Origin: Solanum dulcamara
Taxonomy: Eukaryota > Streptophyta > Magnoliopsida > Solanales > Solanaceae
Length of the DNA: 64,000 nt
Direction of reading: 5' to 3'
Assembly: GCF_947179165.1 (NCBI RefSeq)
Contig: NC_077240.1
Span: 74,805,501 to 74,869,500, forward strand
Part shown: in pieces, positions 33,341-44,399 of the stretch
How the letters are laid out: each line of letters begins with the position of its first letter
Position numbering within the stretch: position 1 is the first letter of the stretch
The notes under the pieces: generated by a model
Database searches by the model: none
Told to the model about the DNA's origin: nothing
Seen by the model: only the letters and a program-made list of their open reading frames with translations
Position numbers and translations under genes: made by a program

Positions 33341-34330
33341 TCTGAGATATGGATGTAGAGTCTCCTACTATTGATTCTATTCCAATAGTGTGTGAATTTT
33401 TAGAAGTTTTTCCGTCTTACTTTCCTAGTATTCCTCCTGACCGAGATATAAATTTCTACATTGACTTAGAGTTGGGTACTCGTCCAATTACTTGGATTCA
33501 ATTCCATGATCTGTTCCTAGAAAAGTATGTGCCCCATACTCTGAGGGACAAGAAGAAGGATGAGTTTGTGGCCCTTAAGTAGGGAGGGTTATCAGTGGCT
33601 GCTTATAAGGCCAAGTTTCATGCATTATCCAGGTACGTTACTTAGCTGATCACTACAGAGGATAAGAGGATCAGGTTGTTCTTGAAAGGGTTGAACCCCA
33701 AGTTTCACGTACTTTCTGTCCATATGACTTCATTTGGCAGGAGTTTCAACGAAGTCACATACTTTGTTGAGAAGGTTGAAGGTGTGAAGAAAGATGGGCA
33801 GGCCAAAGATTTGGATAAGAAGCTTAAGAGTACAGGCAACTTTCGGGGATCATATTTCATAGGGTCAGGCAGGCCGTCGATTGCAGCCCGACCAATTCAG
33901 TCAGCACTGCCCGCTTCTGCTGGTAGTGATTCAGGTACTCCACAATAGCATCCGACCTATGATGGTTAGGGAGCACCATTTCCAGGTAGCCGTCGTCCTT
34001 TGATGGCGGTTATTTTAATTATGGAGAGTCGGACAATATATAGAAGGAGTGCCCTCACCCTTGTGGGATAGTTTCATCCCCCCACCAGGCTAGAGCAGTG
34101 GTCCCAACAGTTAGAGGGAGCAATGAAAGAGGACATTCACAGGTTGGGCGAGGAGGCAATTGGAGAGGTTGTGGGGGCCAAGGTAACGGTAGTACAGGTC
34201 GAAGAGCAGTCCATCTAGGCAAGCAGGTAGTCCGTCAGGATGATCGGGCTCAGTTTTATGCATTTTCTGGTAAGACCAATGTAGAGGTGTCTGACGTTGT
34301 TATCACAGGTACTATTCTTGTTGTGATCGA

Positions 34331-34749
34331 ATGGCTACTGTTTTGTTTGATCCGAGTTCCACTTATTCTTATGTGTCTGTGAAATATGTCTTGGATTTTA
34401 ATGCACTGTGTGATATATTGGATGCCCCTATTCATGTTTTTACCCACGTTGGAGAGTCAGTCATAGTCACCCATGTGTATTGTGCTTGTTCTATTGTATT
34501 TATGGGATACTAGACTTGGGTTGACCTAGTGATTTTAAACATGAAAGATTTTGATGTGATCTTAAGCATGACTTGGTTGTCTCCCTACTTTATTGTACTT
34601 AATTGCAATGCAAAAACCATGGCTCTAGAGATCCCGGGAGGGAAAGGTTATAGTGGGAAGGGTGTACAAGCCTAAGCTAGCTATGGTCATATCATTTCTC
34701 CAGGCTAGAAAAATAGTGGGGCAGGGTTTTTTGGCTTATTTGGCCCATA
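34331..34749 (+). pseudogene. Element B protease region, second copy
   Basis: Identical by eye to 32922-33340 and shifted by 1,409 bp, with the same Gly to Ser loss and the same TAG. Sharing of these defects shows the duplication happened after decay began. Confidence 0.85.
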
Positions 34750-34757
34750 TCTGAGAT

Positions 34758-36180
34758 ATGGATGTAGAGTCTCCTACTATTGATTCTATTCCAATAGTGT
34801 GTGAATTTTTAGAAGTTTTTCCGTCTCACTTTCCTAGTATTCCTCCTGACCGAGATATAAATTTCTACATTGACTTAGAGTTGGGTACTCGTCCAATTTC
34901 CATCCCTCCCTACCCTATGGCTCCGATAGAGTTGATAGAGCTTAAGGCTCATATTCAGGATCTTCTTGACAAAGGGTTCATTCGTCCTAGTGCTTCTCTT
35001 TGGGGTGCTCCAGTATTGTTTGTCAAGAAAAAGGATGGTAGTATGAGAATGTGCATTGACTACTGAAAACCAAATAAGGTAACCATCCGAAATAAATACC
35101 CTTTGCCTCATATTGATGACCTTTTTTGACCAGTTGTAAGGTATTTCAGTCTTCTCAAAGATTGATCTCAGATCTGGGTATCACCAGCTGAAAATTAGGC
35201 CAGAGGATGTGCAACCAGGTATGAGCGCTATGAATTTTTAGTAATGTCCTTTGGATTGACCAATGCACCTGCAACCTTCATGAGTTTAATGATTGGGGTG
35301 TTCAAATCGTTCCTGGATTCATTCATGATAGTGTTTATAGATGATATATTGGTATACTCAAAGAGTGAATAGGAACATACAAATCATCTTCGAATTGTGT
35401 TGGGTGTTTTGGGAAGACAGAGGTTATATGTAAAATTATCTAAGTATGAATTTTGGCTGCCTTCAGTTGCCTTTTTAGGCCATGTTGTTTCAAAAGAAGG
35501 GGTAATAGTGGATCCACAAAAGATTGAGGAAGTTAAGAATTGGGCTAGGCCCAGCTCGGTGACCGAGGTTAGAAATTTTGTGGGGCTGGCTAGTTACTAT
35601 CGCCGGTTCATGAAAAACTTTTCTTTTATTGCTACTCACTTAATCAGGTTGACTCAAAAGAAAGTGTCGTTCGAGTGGACTGACAAGTATGAAAAGAGCT
35701 TCCAAAAGCTCAAGACTCTTCTGACCACAACACCAATTCTAACCCTATCGATTGAAGGTAAAGACTTCATTGTTTATTGTGATGCTTCACATTTTTGTTT
35801 GGGTGTTGTGTTGATTCAAGATAAGAATGTTGTAGCATGTGCTTCGTGAAAATTGAAGGTGCATGAGAGGAATTACCCGACTCATGACTTAGAGTTGGTA
35901 GCGGTAGTGTTTGCACTGAAAATCTAGAGACATTATTTGTACGGTGTCAAGTGTGAGATGTTTACTAATCACCATATCTTACAACATGTGTTCACCCAGA
36001 AGGACTTGAATTTGAAATAGCGAAGGTGGATGGAGTTGCTTAAAGACTATGATGTCACTATCCAGTACCATCCAGATAAGGCTAATGTGGTAGCAGACGC
36101 GTTGAGCCAAAAATCGGTGAGCATGGGCAGTTTAGCTTGCTTGGGGGATCTTAAGCGGCCCCTGGGATTCAGGCATTGGA
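34758..36180 (+). pseudogene. Element B reverse transcriptase and RNase H (broken)
   Basis: RT begins [20 protein letters not shown] and reads [34 protein letters not shown], then TGA. After frame changes one finds [35 protein letters not shown] and [13 protein letters not shown] (about 35331), stopped by TAG. The frame 35397-35849 covers [40 protein letters not shown] and the RNase H start FIVYCDASHFCLGVVLIQDK, then TGA after ACAS. RNase H continues to [17 protein letters not shown] near 36110. The F-I-D-D box is intact but at least five breaks are present. Confidence 0.92.
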
Positions 36181-37170
36181 GGCAAGGTTCATGATACTAG
36201 CATCTCAGAGAAAGGTGGGATAGTGGCCGGAGTTGATCTAAAGCCTGCTTTTATAGAAGAGATTAAGACCAAGCAGTTTGAGGATGTGAGCTTAAATGAA
36301 ATTAGAGGAAAAGTGTTGATGGTCAAGGCCCAAGACTCAAAACTTGGTGCAGGTGGGTTGCTTCACTTCAGGGGAAGGATTTGTGTTCCCTAAGTAGATG
36401 GACTAATACAGAAGATTCTGTCTGAATCTCACAGTTCATGATACTATATTTACCCGAGAGTGACTAAGTTGTATCAAGACTTGAAACAGTTGTATTGGTG
36501 GCCTAATATGAAGAAAGACATACCTGACTATGTAGCCAAGTGTTAGAACTGCCAACAGGTGAAATATGAGCACTAAAGACCTGTAGGTTTGCTTCAAAGA
36601 AAGCCCATTACTGAATGGAAGTAATGGAGAATAACCATGGATTTCGTGGTGGGACTTTCCAAGACCTTGAGAAAGTATGACTCCATTTGGGTGGTAGTTG
36701 ATAGGTTAACAAAGTCGGTTAGAGTTGACTACAATGCACAATAGTTGGCCAGGATTTATGTGAATGAGATAGTAAGGCTACACGGGGTACCCCTTTCTAT
36801 CATTTCAGACCATGGTACACAGTTCACTTCTAAATTTTAGGGTAAGTTGCATGAAGAGTTGGGCACTCAACTCACTTTCAGCACGGCTTTCCATCTATAG
36901 AGAGACGGACAGTCGAAAAGGAATATCCAGGTGCTAGAAGATATGTTGAAGGCGTGTGTTATAGACTTTGGGGGATATTGGGACAAGTTTTTGCCCTTGT
37001 GTGAGTTCTCCTACAATAATAGCTACCACTCCATTAATTATATGGCACCATTCGAAGCCCTATATAGGAGGGAATGCAGGTCTCCCATAGGGTAGTTTAA
37101 AGCTGGGGAAGTGGAGCTATTAGGGGTTGACTTAATAAGGGATGGTCAGGATAAGGTAATAAGCATCCAA
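36181..37170 (+). pseudogene. Element B integrase (broken)
   Basis: Readable pieces are [24 protein letters not shown] text at about 36460, CQQVKYEH after a TAG that replaces the first residues of the zinc motif, [20 protein letters not shown] (first Asp), [19 protein letters not shown] (second Asp) followed by TAG, TAFHL with the Q-x-D-G-Q segment (third residue region read as [11 protein letters not shown], where the catalytic Glu position has become Lys), and [17 protein letters not shown]. Many stops. Confidence 0.88.
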
Positions 37171-37690
37171 GCTAACTTCTAGCGGCTCAAAGTCGTCAGA
37201 AGGAGTATGCTGATCGAAAAGTAAGGGATATGACATTTGAGGCTGGTGAACAATTATTGATAAAACTGTCACCCATTAAAGGGGTGATGAGATTTGGCAA
37301 GAAGGACAAACTCAGCTCTCGCTATTGTCCCTTTTAAAATTCTTGACTATGTAAGGCCAGTGGCGTACAGATTGGCTTTACCACCAAGCTTGTTTGGGGT
37401 ACACCCAGTCTTTCATGTGTCTATGCTGAAAAAGTACCATGAAAATGGAGACTACATCATTAAATGGGACTCGATGTTATTAGACAAGGAACTTCAGTAT
37501 GAGAAGGAGCCATTTGCAATTCTTGATCGTGATGTCCGAAAGTTGAGGACTAAAGAGATCAATATGGTTAAAGTGCAATGAAAATATCGTTCGGTAGAGA
37601 AAGCTACTTGGGAGACTGAGAAAGACATGTGAGATAAGTATCCTCAACTGTTCGACAAATCAGGTACTACTCTAACTTTACCTTAGCCCT
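37171..37690 (+). pseudogene. Element B integrase C-terminus, chromodomain-like
   Basis: The frame 37294-37581 reads [40 protein letters not shown] and [20 protein letters not shown], then TGA after VKVQ; KATWETEKDM and YPQLFDKSG follow. The upstream part has stops and one frame shift near 37310. Ends about 37680. Confidence 0.9.
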
Positions 37691-37734
37691 GTTTTCCCTA
37701 GTTAGTCACTCGGGAACGAGTAATGCGTAAATTG

Positions 37735-40700
37735 TGTCGCACCTTATTTTCGAACTGATCGAAATAGTTCGCAACATAAAATGGTTATATCTCTGATTTT
37801 TGAAAATTGTTTAGAGTCGCCACCTAATTTTAAGGAAAATATTAGGAAACTCATTTTAAAAAATATCAATGTAAACTCTATTTTGATTTGAGAAACCGGT
37901 GAGATTCTAGGTAAGGGTTTTTATTATTCGAGGGGAAGGTGATAAGCATCCCTCAGAGCCTATCCGAAGATAGTCCTTAAATTTAATTTTAAAAAAATAA
38001 TCGGGCATATTTGATTCATTTATTTGCTTTAGGAAATATTGATAAGAAAAGTTTTCATTAATTTGAGAAAAAGGGTGAATACAAGGCATTTCATATATAT
38101 GTCTACAGTATCTATGAAAAATTTAATAGTAATGTATCTATTATAAGAAATGAAATACAATAAATAAATGTATTTGAAATATGTGAAAATTTACAATCTC
38201 TCTATGTATAAAAGTTGAGCTTAAAGGGTAATGATAATTTGTTACTTTATTTACATATATAGAATTAAGATGTAAAAATAAATAAATAAATAAATAAAAG
38301 GCAATAGAAAAGATGTAAAATATAGCAATATGTGTGATGTATAGTAAATATAATTTGAGTAAATATTCGATAAAATAGAGTTTTCATGAAAATAATAATA
38401 ACAAAAGTGTTAAAACATTATATAAAATAAAAAATGCATATGTATGTTGCTCAAAGCTTATTAGATCTGATTATTTTATTTATGTGTAAGGACAAAATGT
38501 CAATAGATATATATGTAGTACAATAATGTGTGTATTAAAGTGTGGAATAAAATATCATTCATAAAAGGGATAGTAAATATAGAAAAAATATGTTGTGTAT
38601 AACAAAATAATACATCAAGTGTAGTGAAAATTAGTGTAAAGTAAAATATATGCCTTGTATGTATGACATATATATGTATGTACCTTGCATTTTGAACCTG
38701 TTAATAAATTTAAAATCTTGAAATGATACATTAGGGAAACTAATAAAATACCTATGCTTATATATTTGGTTTGAAGAAAAATAATGATCACTCATATATA
38801 TTTTTTTTTTAAAAATAATCTAAATGGCCCAAATAGCAACAAATTGTTTTTATAAAGGATTTAATTAAGAGAATCTAAGTTGAGATTCATTTTATAATGA
38901 TATTAGTCTTGCGGAAATATGATATGAAGCCATATCTATTCTTGATATTAGCCCATATACAAAAAGGTCTCAAATAAAGAAGAGAGATTAGTATTAACAT
39001 TCACATATATGCAAACATCTATTTAAAGATAAATTAATATATATCAAAAGAAACATAATAAAAAATAGTAACGAGAAAGGCCAAGAAATGTTGACTCCTA
39101 ATTTATAGGACTACGAGGTCTGACAATCCTAATAGCTGTTGGACCAATATTTTGGGCCAAAAATGAATTCCAAAGTAGAACTCTAGCCCTCCGATTGTAC
39201 ATGAAACATAAGAAGAGAAAATAATAGCAACTAATAAATGATGTGACAATATAAGAATGCATACTAACGAGGGCATAAACCAAACACGAATGCCAAAGGT
39301 TTGGTTAAAATGTTACTTTAACATGTAAGGATTTACTGTTTAATTGTCCAGGCAACCATGAATTTAATTATTACCAGAAAAAAAGTATATTACATGGTTT
39401 TTGCAGATCTTTCAAGGCTAACAAAAAAAATTCTAACTTTATATATTTTTAACACAATGGGAGATGCACCAAATTAGTTACAGTGAACCTAGTGAACTAA
39501 TTGTCCTTGATCACTTAACCTATATACACTCAATCAAAATCATGTAAAAATGCTTGGAAAGAGAATTTGAGAATATTAGTACACTGAATGATCTAGTTTA
39601 GAAATCATAACATTAACAAACTAAGTTCTTCAAAGCCAAATAAAAAAATAAATTGTCAAAACTGAAAACTTAAAATTTCATTAGCAATGCATAACTAGGA
39701 GAAAAGGTGGGAGTGTCTACTAGTGCTGACATGATGGCATCCCACAATAACTATGTCATGTGAGAACGTTTTATTAAAGTAATATATTTCCCTGTTAACC
39801 CAAGAAAAAAAGAAAAGAAACTAACAGAAAAGGACAAAGTGTTTATTAGATAGATACCACTTATGTTTAAATACTCAAGTCACTTTTTAAAGCAACAACA
39901 AGCTCAAAAATTCAACTAAAATGGCATCTACTTTGCAAGCAACATTCACTTTTTTTTTACTTTCATCTATAGTGAAAGGTAACAAGCTATTCACAAAACA
40001 TACTTTCATCTATAGTTATTTGGTCTCTCCCATAACACTGAAGGTGTGTTTTGAGTATAATGCAAAAAAAAATAAAATAACAAGGTATGAATCTAAAGAC
40101 TTGGTTTAACTACAGCTCACCACCAAAATCAATAAATTCATGCAGTGATAAATATGAAGCAATTGAATAACAGGAAATGGCTCAAGCAAGAGTATTAAAT
40201 AAACTTAAGTCACGAAACGACATCTTATATATTACATGATTTTATCAATAATTCCTTTAAATAACACTAATTCTTACTAACCTTTTCTCTTTTTTGTGCA
40301 TGAACTTACAGAAGACAGAATAACCAAACAAGTTTGAATAGGCAGGGTCAAGATAAATGATAAGGAACTATTTAACAATTATATTTTTTATTTCTAGAAA
40401 TTGAAGAAAAAATGTGAAGAGGAGGGTGATTACAGACCTTGTGTGGAGTAGAAAACTAAAAGCTTTGTCTTCAAGGTCCAAACTCGACTCAAACTCGAGA
40501 ATCGAAAAAAAACAAAGTAAGAGAGAAAACAATTTCTGAATAAGTTCTCCGGTGAGTTTTTAAGATCCTTTTGAATTATGAAATCTGGATCTTTTTGGAG
40601 GTGAAAAACCTTGTTATTTATAGGCAAATCCGAACTTAAAAATCTGGATTTGAACTTAAATTGAAGGCATTTATGAGGCAAATCAGACAGAAGGTGAGAA

Positions 40701-42230
40701 AAGATTTTACAAATCTTACCTTTTCTTTGTCTTTGACCAATTGTTTGAGCGAAATTTTCGATGATGATGGTAGGCGGATCTTGTGTGAAGTGAAAGGAGA
40801 AGAAAATGAAGGCAATCGTCTCTGGTCTTCTTTTTTTTGAAAATATGAAAGTAGAAAACAGAGGTATGGGGGAAGAAGAAAGAAAAAGGGGCAGTGGGTG
40901 TGGAAAAAACAGAAAGGTGAGGAGCATGGGTGGTGTTTTTCTTCTCTTTGGAGAAGATGATGATAAGGATAGAGAGTGAGAAGTGTGGAAATAGTTTTAG
41001 GTTTTGGGTGTTGATAGAAAAAGTGAAATTAAAATTAGGAAATTTAGGATTAGGCCAAAAATTGGTTCAATTAATTAGACTAGAATTATAAATAATTATC
41101 AAGAGAATGTCTAAATAAATTGGATAAAAAGACTATGCTTTAAATAAATTGGAGAAAAATTGAATGAATTGTCATCTAATTAATAATCATAATATATGTT
41201 GAATAAGTAAAATCATAAATTTTATCAAGTAATAACTTTATATATATAAAGTAAATACGGATGTACATACAATGTAAATATGTGTGTGTGTGTATAGTAA
41301 ATTATTAAATAAACTTAATTAACTAATAATTTTATATACGTAAAATATACACATACTATTCAGAAATTGTTTATTACACATACGTAAAATATACACATAC
41401 GTAAAATATACACATACTATTCAGCAATACACTTAAACAACAACGAATCGACTCCAGAAGACATGTCAGACACACCAGTAACTACAATGACGGAAAACAA
41501 ACTGAGAGGAATAGGCACACATTCACTAAGACACAACAGATTCATCAAAGAGGAAGGGTGCACATCAGAAAGACCACACTTTTTGGCACTTTCATCATCA
41601 GCACACCTCAATAACAGAGGACCAGCTTAAACAACAAAAGAGGAAAAACGACAAGGGGAAGGACCCTCTCCTAATCAAAGCAGCAAACACACATACAGGG
41701 CTAAAATACACAAGATTCAGGTAAATCAGACACAAATCAGAAGAGATTTAGCCACTTCATCACTTTCATGAAAAACGATTCAGCAAAGAGGAAGGGTGCA
41801 CATCAGAAAGACCAAAACACAACACCTTTTGGCACCTTCATCATCAACACACCTTTGGGAAAGACGACAAGGAGAAGGACCCTCTCCTAATCAAAGCAGC
41901 AAACACACATACAGGGCTAAAATACACAAGATTCAGTTAAATCAGACACAAATCAGAAGAGTTTTAACCCTTTCATCACTTTCATGAAAATCGAGTCAAC
42001 ACACCGACATGCAAGGCTAAAAAACACAACAAGCAGCTAGATCAAGAGCATATCAGAAAGGAACCATCATCAATTTGGCCCCTTCATCATCACAAACAGA
42101 GGAAACGAAGATGAAAATAGAAGAAGACGAGGAGACACTAGGAAGACAATTGGGAAAGTGGATACAGTGTATTCAAAACATTGACAACCTTTGATAATAA
42201 TAAGAAGCCCAAAGGGCATATTTCATTTTA
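37735..42230 (-). mobile_element. Inserted LTR-like segment in element B (extent uncertain)
   Basis: At 37735 element B sequence stops abruptly, about a dozen bases before its 3' LTR should start, and unrelated AT-rich DNA begins with TGTCGCACCTTATTTTCGAA. The words GAGTCGCCACCTAATTTTAA and CTAGGTAAGGGTTTTTATTA with CGAGGGGAAGGTGATAAGCA (37815-37955) recall LTRs of Solanaceae Tat/Ogre-like gypsy elements. TTATTTATAGGC at about 40616 gives a TATA box on the minus strand, and a pyrimidine-rich minus-strand leader follows (40430-40927), so an LTR in minus orientation is likely. No coding region or second LTR was found. The right end could lie anywhere between about 41010 and 42230. Frames inside are not gene-like. 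Confidence 0.45.
41325..42005. repeat. Short and 238-bp tandem repeats
   Basis: 41325-41425 holds three copies of ACGTAAAATATACACATAC with TATTCAG. From about 41530 a 238-bp unit is repeated twice: GAGGAAGGGTGCACATCAGA occurs at 41550 and 41788, and CCTCTCCTAATCAAAGCAGC and AGGGCTAAAATACACAAGAT also recur. The units differ by small indels. Confidence 0.85.
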
Positions 42231-42354
42231 AAAAAAAAAACATGTAAAAATATTTTAACGTATGAAACTTATTATTTTAATTTTTTTAATTAAGAATACA
42301 GATAATAATAACAATAATAACAATAATAATAATAATAATAACTAAAATAAAATC

Positions 42355-43062
42355 TTCTTATAAATATGGAAGGTCTTGAAAATCGACGGTAATTTTTTCA
42401 TCGGTCATTTTAACTTACAACTCATCCAACAAGTACGAAAATATGAAACCAAAATTCCAAAACAATGAAAAATAACTTGGAATGAATAGTGATAATTCAG
42501 AACCAAACAAAATAATGTAAAATCAATAACATAATAATTGTTGAGATTAACTATCTGGAAAAAAAAAACTCTAACATAATAATAATATAAAACAAGGCAT
42601 TCTAGAGAAAACATGAAAGTCGAATAGTATTCAAATAGTAAGTAATCAATTTTTTCAATATTGAAAAGCGTAAACATAAAGTAAAAAGTTAAAGGTGTAA
42701 AAAGAAGAATCAGTCATAATCAGAACAAACGAAGTAATTTTTCCAAATAAAAATGTTAGAAAAGAATATAAAATTCAACACACACAGTGAACACAATTAA
42801 ACAAAATTAATCAACTTCTTAATAAAATCTGTCTTTTGAAATGGAGAGGCCTTTAAAATCGACAGAGAAATTTTTTCATTGGCCATCTTTTAATTTGTAT
42901 TTCTCAAACACAGAATCATATGAAACCAATCAAAATAATATAAAATGAAATGAAGCAACTTACAATCGGTAGTCAAATGCATGAAAGTAATCTAGATAAA
43001 TTAAGAGTAGCAAGATGTTGCAGTGAACAAAATAGAGTAGCGATCAAAACTAATATAAGATT
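42355..43062. repeat. Diverged 475-bp repeat, otherwise AT-rich
   Basis: The segment GGAAGGTCTTGAAAATCGAC with ATTTTTTCATCGGTCAT (from about 42368) returns in diverged form at about 42843 (GAGAGGCCTTTAAAATCGAC, TTTTTTCATTGGCCAT), both followed by ATATGAAACCAA. A TAA/AAT microsatellite precedes it (42300-42345). No gene seen. Confidence 0.6.
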
Positions 43063-43434
43063 TAGGCCAAATCCATCGGTGACCCCTTAAAGTTGGCACC
43101 AACTTTTACTTAGACACCTAAACCAAGAGATGTTCATTTTAGATACCTAATGTAAGGGTCTGATGTGTCATTTTGACACTATTTAAACAGCTGGCACCTC
43201 GCGTGTTTTTCACTTACCTGAGGCGCGTAAAAGCTATTTTTTCATCTGATGTGGCATCAAACAAGGCCTATAACGGGTATATCTCTCTTATCTATATATT
43301 TATGCCCCTTCTTCTTAATTTTTGCCATAATTTCTTAGCTTGTTTCTCTGATTTGTAAAAAGAAAAAGGCAAAAATCAGTTCTTTCTTCTTTTTTGTTTC
43401 TCTCTCTTTCATGTCACTCTTCTCCTACACTTTC
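43063..43434 (+). mobile_element. Mutator-like terminal region (one end only)
   Basis: The sequence AGGCCAAATCCATCGGTGAC, CCCTTAAAGTTGGCACCAAC and TTACTTAGACACCTAAACC, then CGCGTGTTTTTCACTTACCT, is of the type I recall at long inverted termini of Mutator-like elements in Solanaceae. It lies 370 bp upstream of a GRF zinc-finger gene in the same orientation. The opposite end is not in the window; the segment is cut at about 43896 by the family-B LTR remnant. The assignment rests on memory of the repeat and needs comparison. Confidence 0.4.
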
Positions 43435-43915
43435 ATGTCAAGCTTCTCCAATTCTTCCACGGCCTCTTTGGATGAATGACGATATTGTAAATGTGATAAT
43501 GAAGCACTATTAAAGACTTCTTGGACCAACTAAATCTAGGTCCTAGATTTTTTACTTGTAAATTTTCAAAGGTAAAGTAATTCTTTATGTTAATATTTTT
43601 ACTCATATATTGCAACTTTTATTCAATGTGAATCTTAAAACTTTATTTATTTCCGGTAAGTACAACAAATGAGGAATAAGTATTTTCTGTTAATTGTGGA
43701 TTTTAATTTTTTTCTGATTAATTTTGTAGAAAATGGGTGGCTGTGATTTTTTTTATTGGTATGAAGATCGACACTCTCCTCAACCAAATAAGGTGATCTG
43801 GGGTTTGTTGAAGAAATTCAAGGATTTTGATGAAAAAATAAATCGAGCAAGAAATATATTTATTGTTGGTGTGATCGCTACTGGGTTGGTAATGTTTGTT
43901 GTTTTTGTGTACTGA
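43435..43915 (+). pseudogene. GRF-type zinc-finger protein gene, two exons, broken
   Basis: Exon 1 (43435-43571) starts MSSFSNSSTASLDE, meets TGA, then reads RYCKCDNEALLKTSWTN. A one-base shift restores NLGPRFFTCKFSK, which ends at the donor AG|GTAAAG (43572). The intron ends TTTTGTAG at 43729. Exon 2 continues KMGGCDFFYWYEDRHSPQPN, then a charged helix KVIWGLLKKFKDFDEKINRA and a hydrophobic end IFIVGVIATGLVMFVVFVY that could be a membrane anchor. The C-x-C, C and C ligands with G-x-R-F-F and C-D-F-F-W/Y residues fit the GRF zinc finger (nucleic-acid binding in known members). The last residues may already derive from the LTR, which takes over near 43897. Defects: one nonsense codon, one frameshift, truncated 3' end. 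Confidence 0.75.
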
Positions 43916-44399
43916 TACTACTCTTGCTCTGCCTTTTGTTGAGTACAGGGCATATTCAGCCAGTTGCGGAGAGATCTCGTCTAGAGGAGTGATTGTGTTT
44001 TCGAGTTCAAGGGTGAGCTGTTCCTTCAAGCTACCGTGGACTCTGTCATTATTTCTAATCTTTTTCTTTTTCAGTACTTAGATATTCTTAGATATTCAGA
44101 CAATGGTTTATTTGTTAATTGTATCTATTTGGAGTTGGACTCCTGTTCTAGACTTGTTAGTTTTAGAGTTTTGATACGATGACTTTCAGTTCCTAGGGTG
44201 TGTTTACTTCCGCACATTTTGAGTTTATAACTAGTTGGTTTCTGAGTTTATGAAAACACAGCATTTATCTTTGATTTAAACCTGCTTTCGCATCTTTAAG
44301 TTGTGTATACCTTCGATTATTGTTGTTGGGCTGTTTAGAATAGTTCTCCCACCGAAGAGTTAGAGTAAGTGTCAGTTACGACGGATCGAGATCATAACA
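43897..44399 (+). repeat. Remnant of element B 3' LTR (last 500 bp)
   Basis: Starting around TGTTGTTTTTGTGTACTGAT the sequence matches the 5' LTR of element B from about 30690 to its end at 31181, including TTTTGTTGAGTACAGGGCAT, GGTTTCTGAGTTTATGA and TTCTCCCACCGAAGAGTTAG. It ends GAGATCATAACA followed by TATAA, the target duplication of element B. Confidence 0.9.

Larger units (their letters stand above)
32081..34898 (+). repeat. 1,409-bp tandem duplication inside element B
   Basis: Unit 1 is 32081-33489 and unit 2 is 33490-34898. Each runs from within gag (ACTTGGATTCAATTCC) through the protease to the start of RT (..GGGTACTCGTCCAATT). By eye only two differences were found: G at 32255 against A at 33664, and T at 33418 against C at 34827. 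The junction shares two bases (TT) with both breakpoints. Four pairs of predicted frames repeat at exactly 1,409-bp spacing. At the junction the RT start is joined in frame to gag, giving the chimeric reading [20 protein letters not shown] (33349-33582). In a heavily mutated element this near identity means the duplication is recent, or an assembly artefact. Confidence 0.95.
29372..44399 (+). mobile_element. Ty3/gypsy element B (family B) with nested and rearranged 3' end
   Basis: The 5' LTR (29372-31181) starts TGTAACG and ends GTCATGACA. The 3' end of the same LTR type ends CATAACA at 44399. The five bases on each outer side are TATAA (29367-29371 and 44400-44404), so both ends belong to one insertion. 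Between them lie the primer site, gag, protease, RT, integrase and chromodomain-like coding remnants (31401-37690), followed by foreign DNA (37735-about 43896) and the last 500 bp of the 3' LTR. The first 1.3 kb of the 3' LTR are missing. Coding parts contain many stops. The internal 1,409-bp duplication is described separately. Confidence 0.88.

Noticed and set aside
40430..40927. 165-codon minus-strand frame
   Set aside because: Phe/Ser/Leu-rich with no motif; it lies over a pyrimidine-rich leader of the inserted LTR-like segment and is best explained by composition.
43173..43358. 61-codon frame MTLFKQLAPR..
   Set aside because: Lies within the Mutator-like terminal region; no family resemblance and no splice context.
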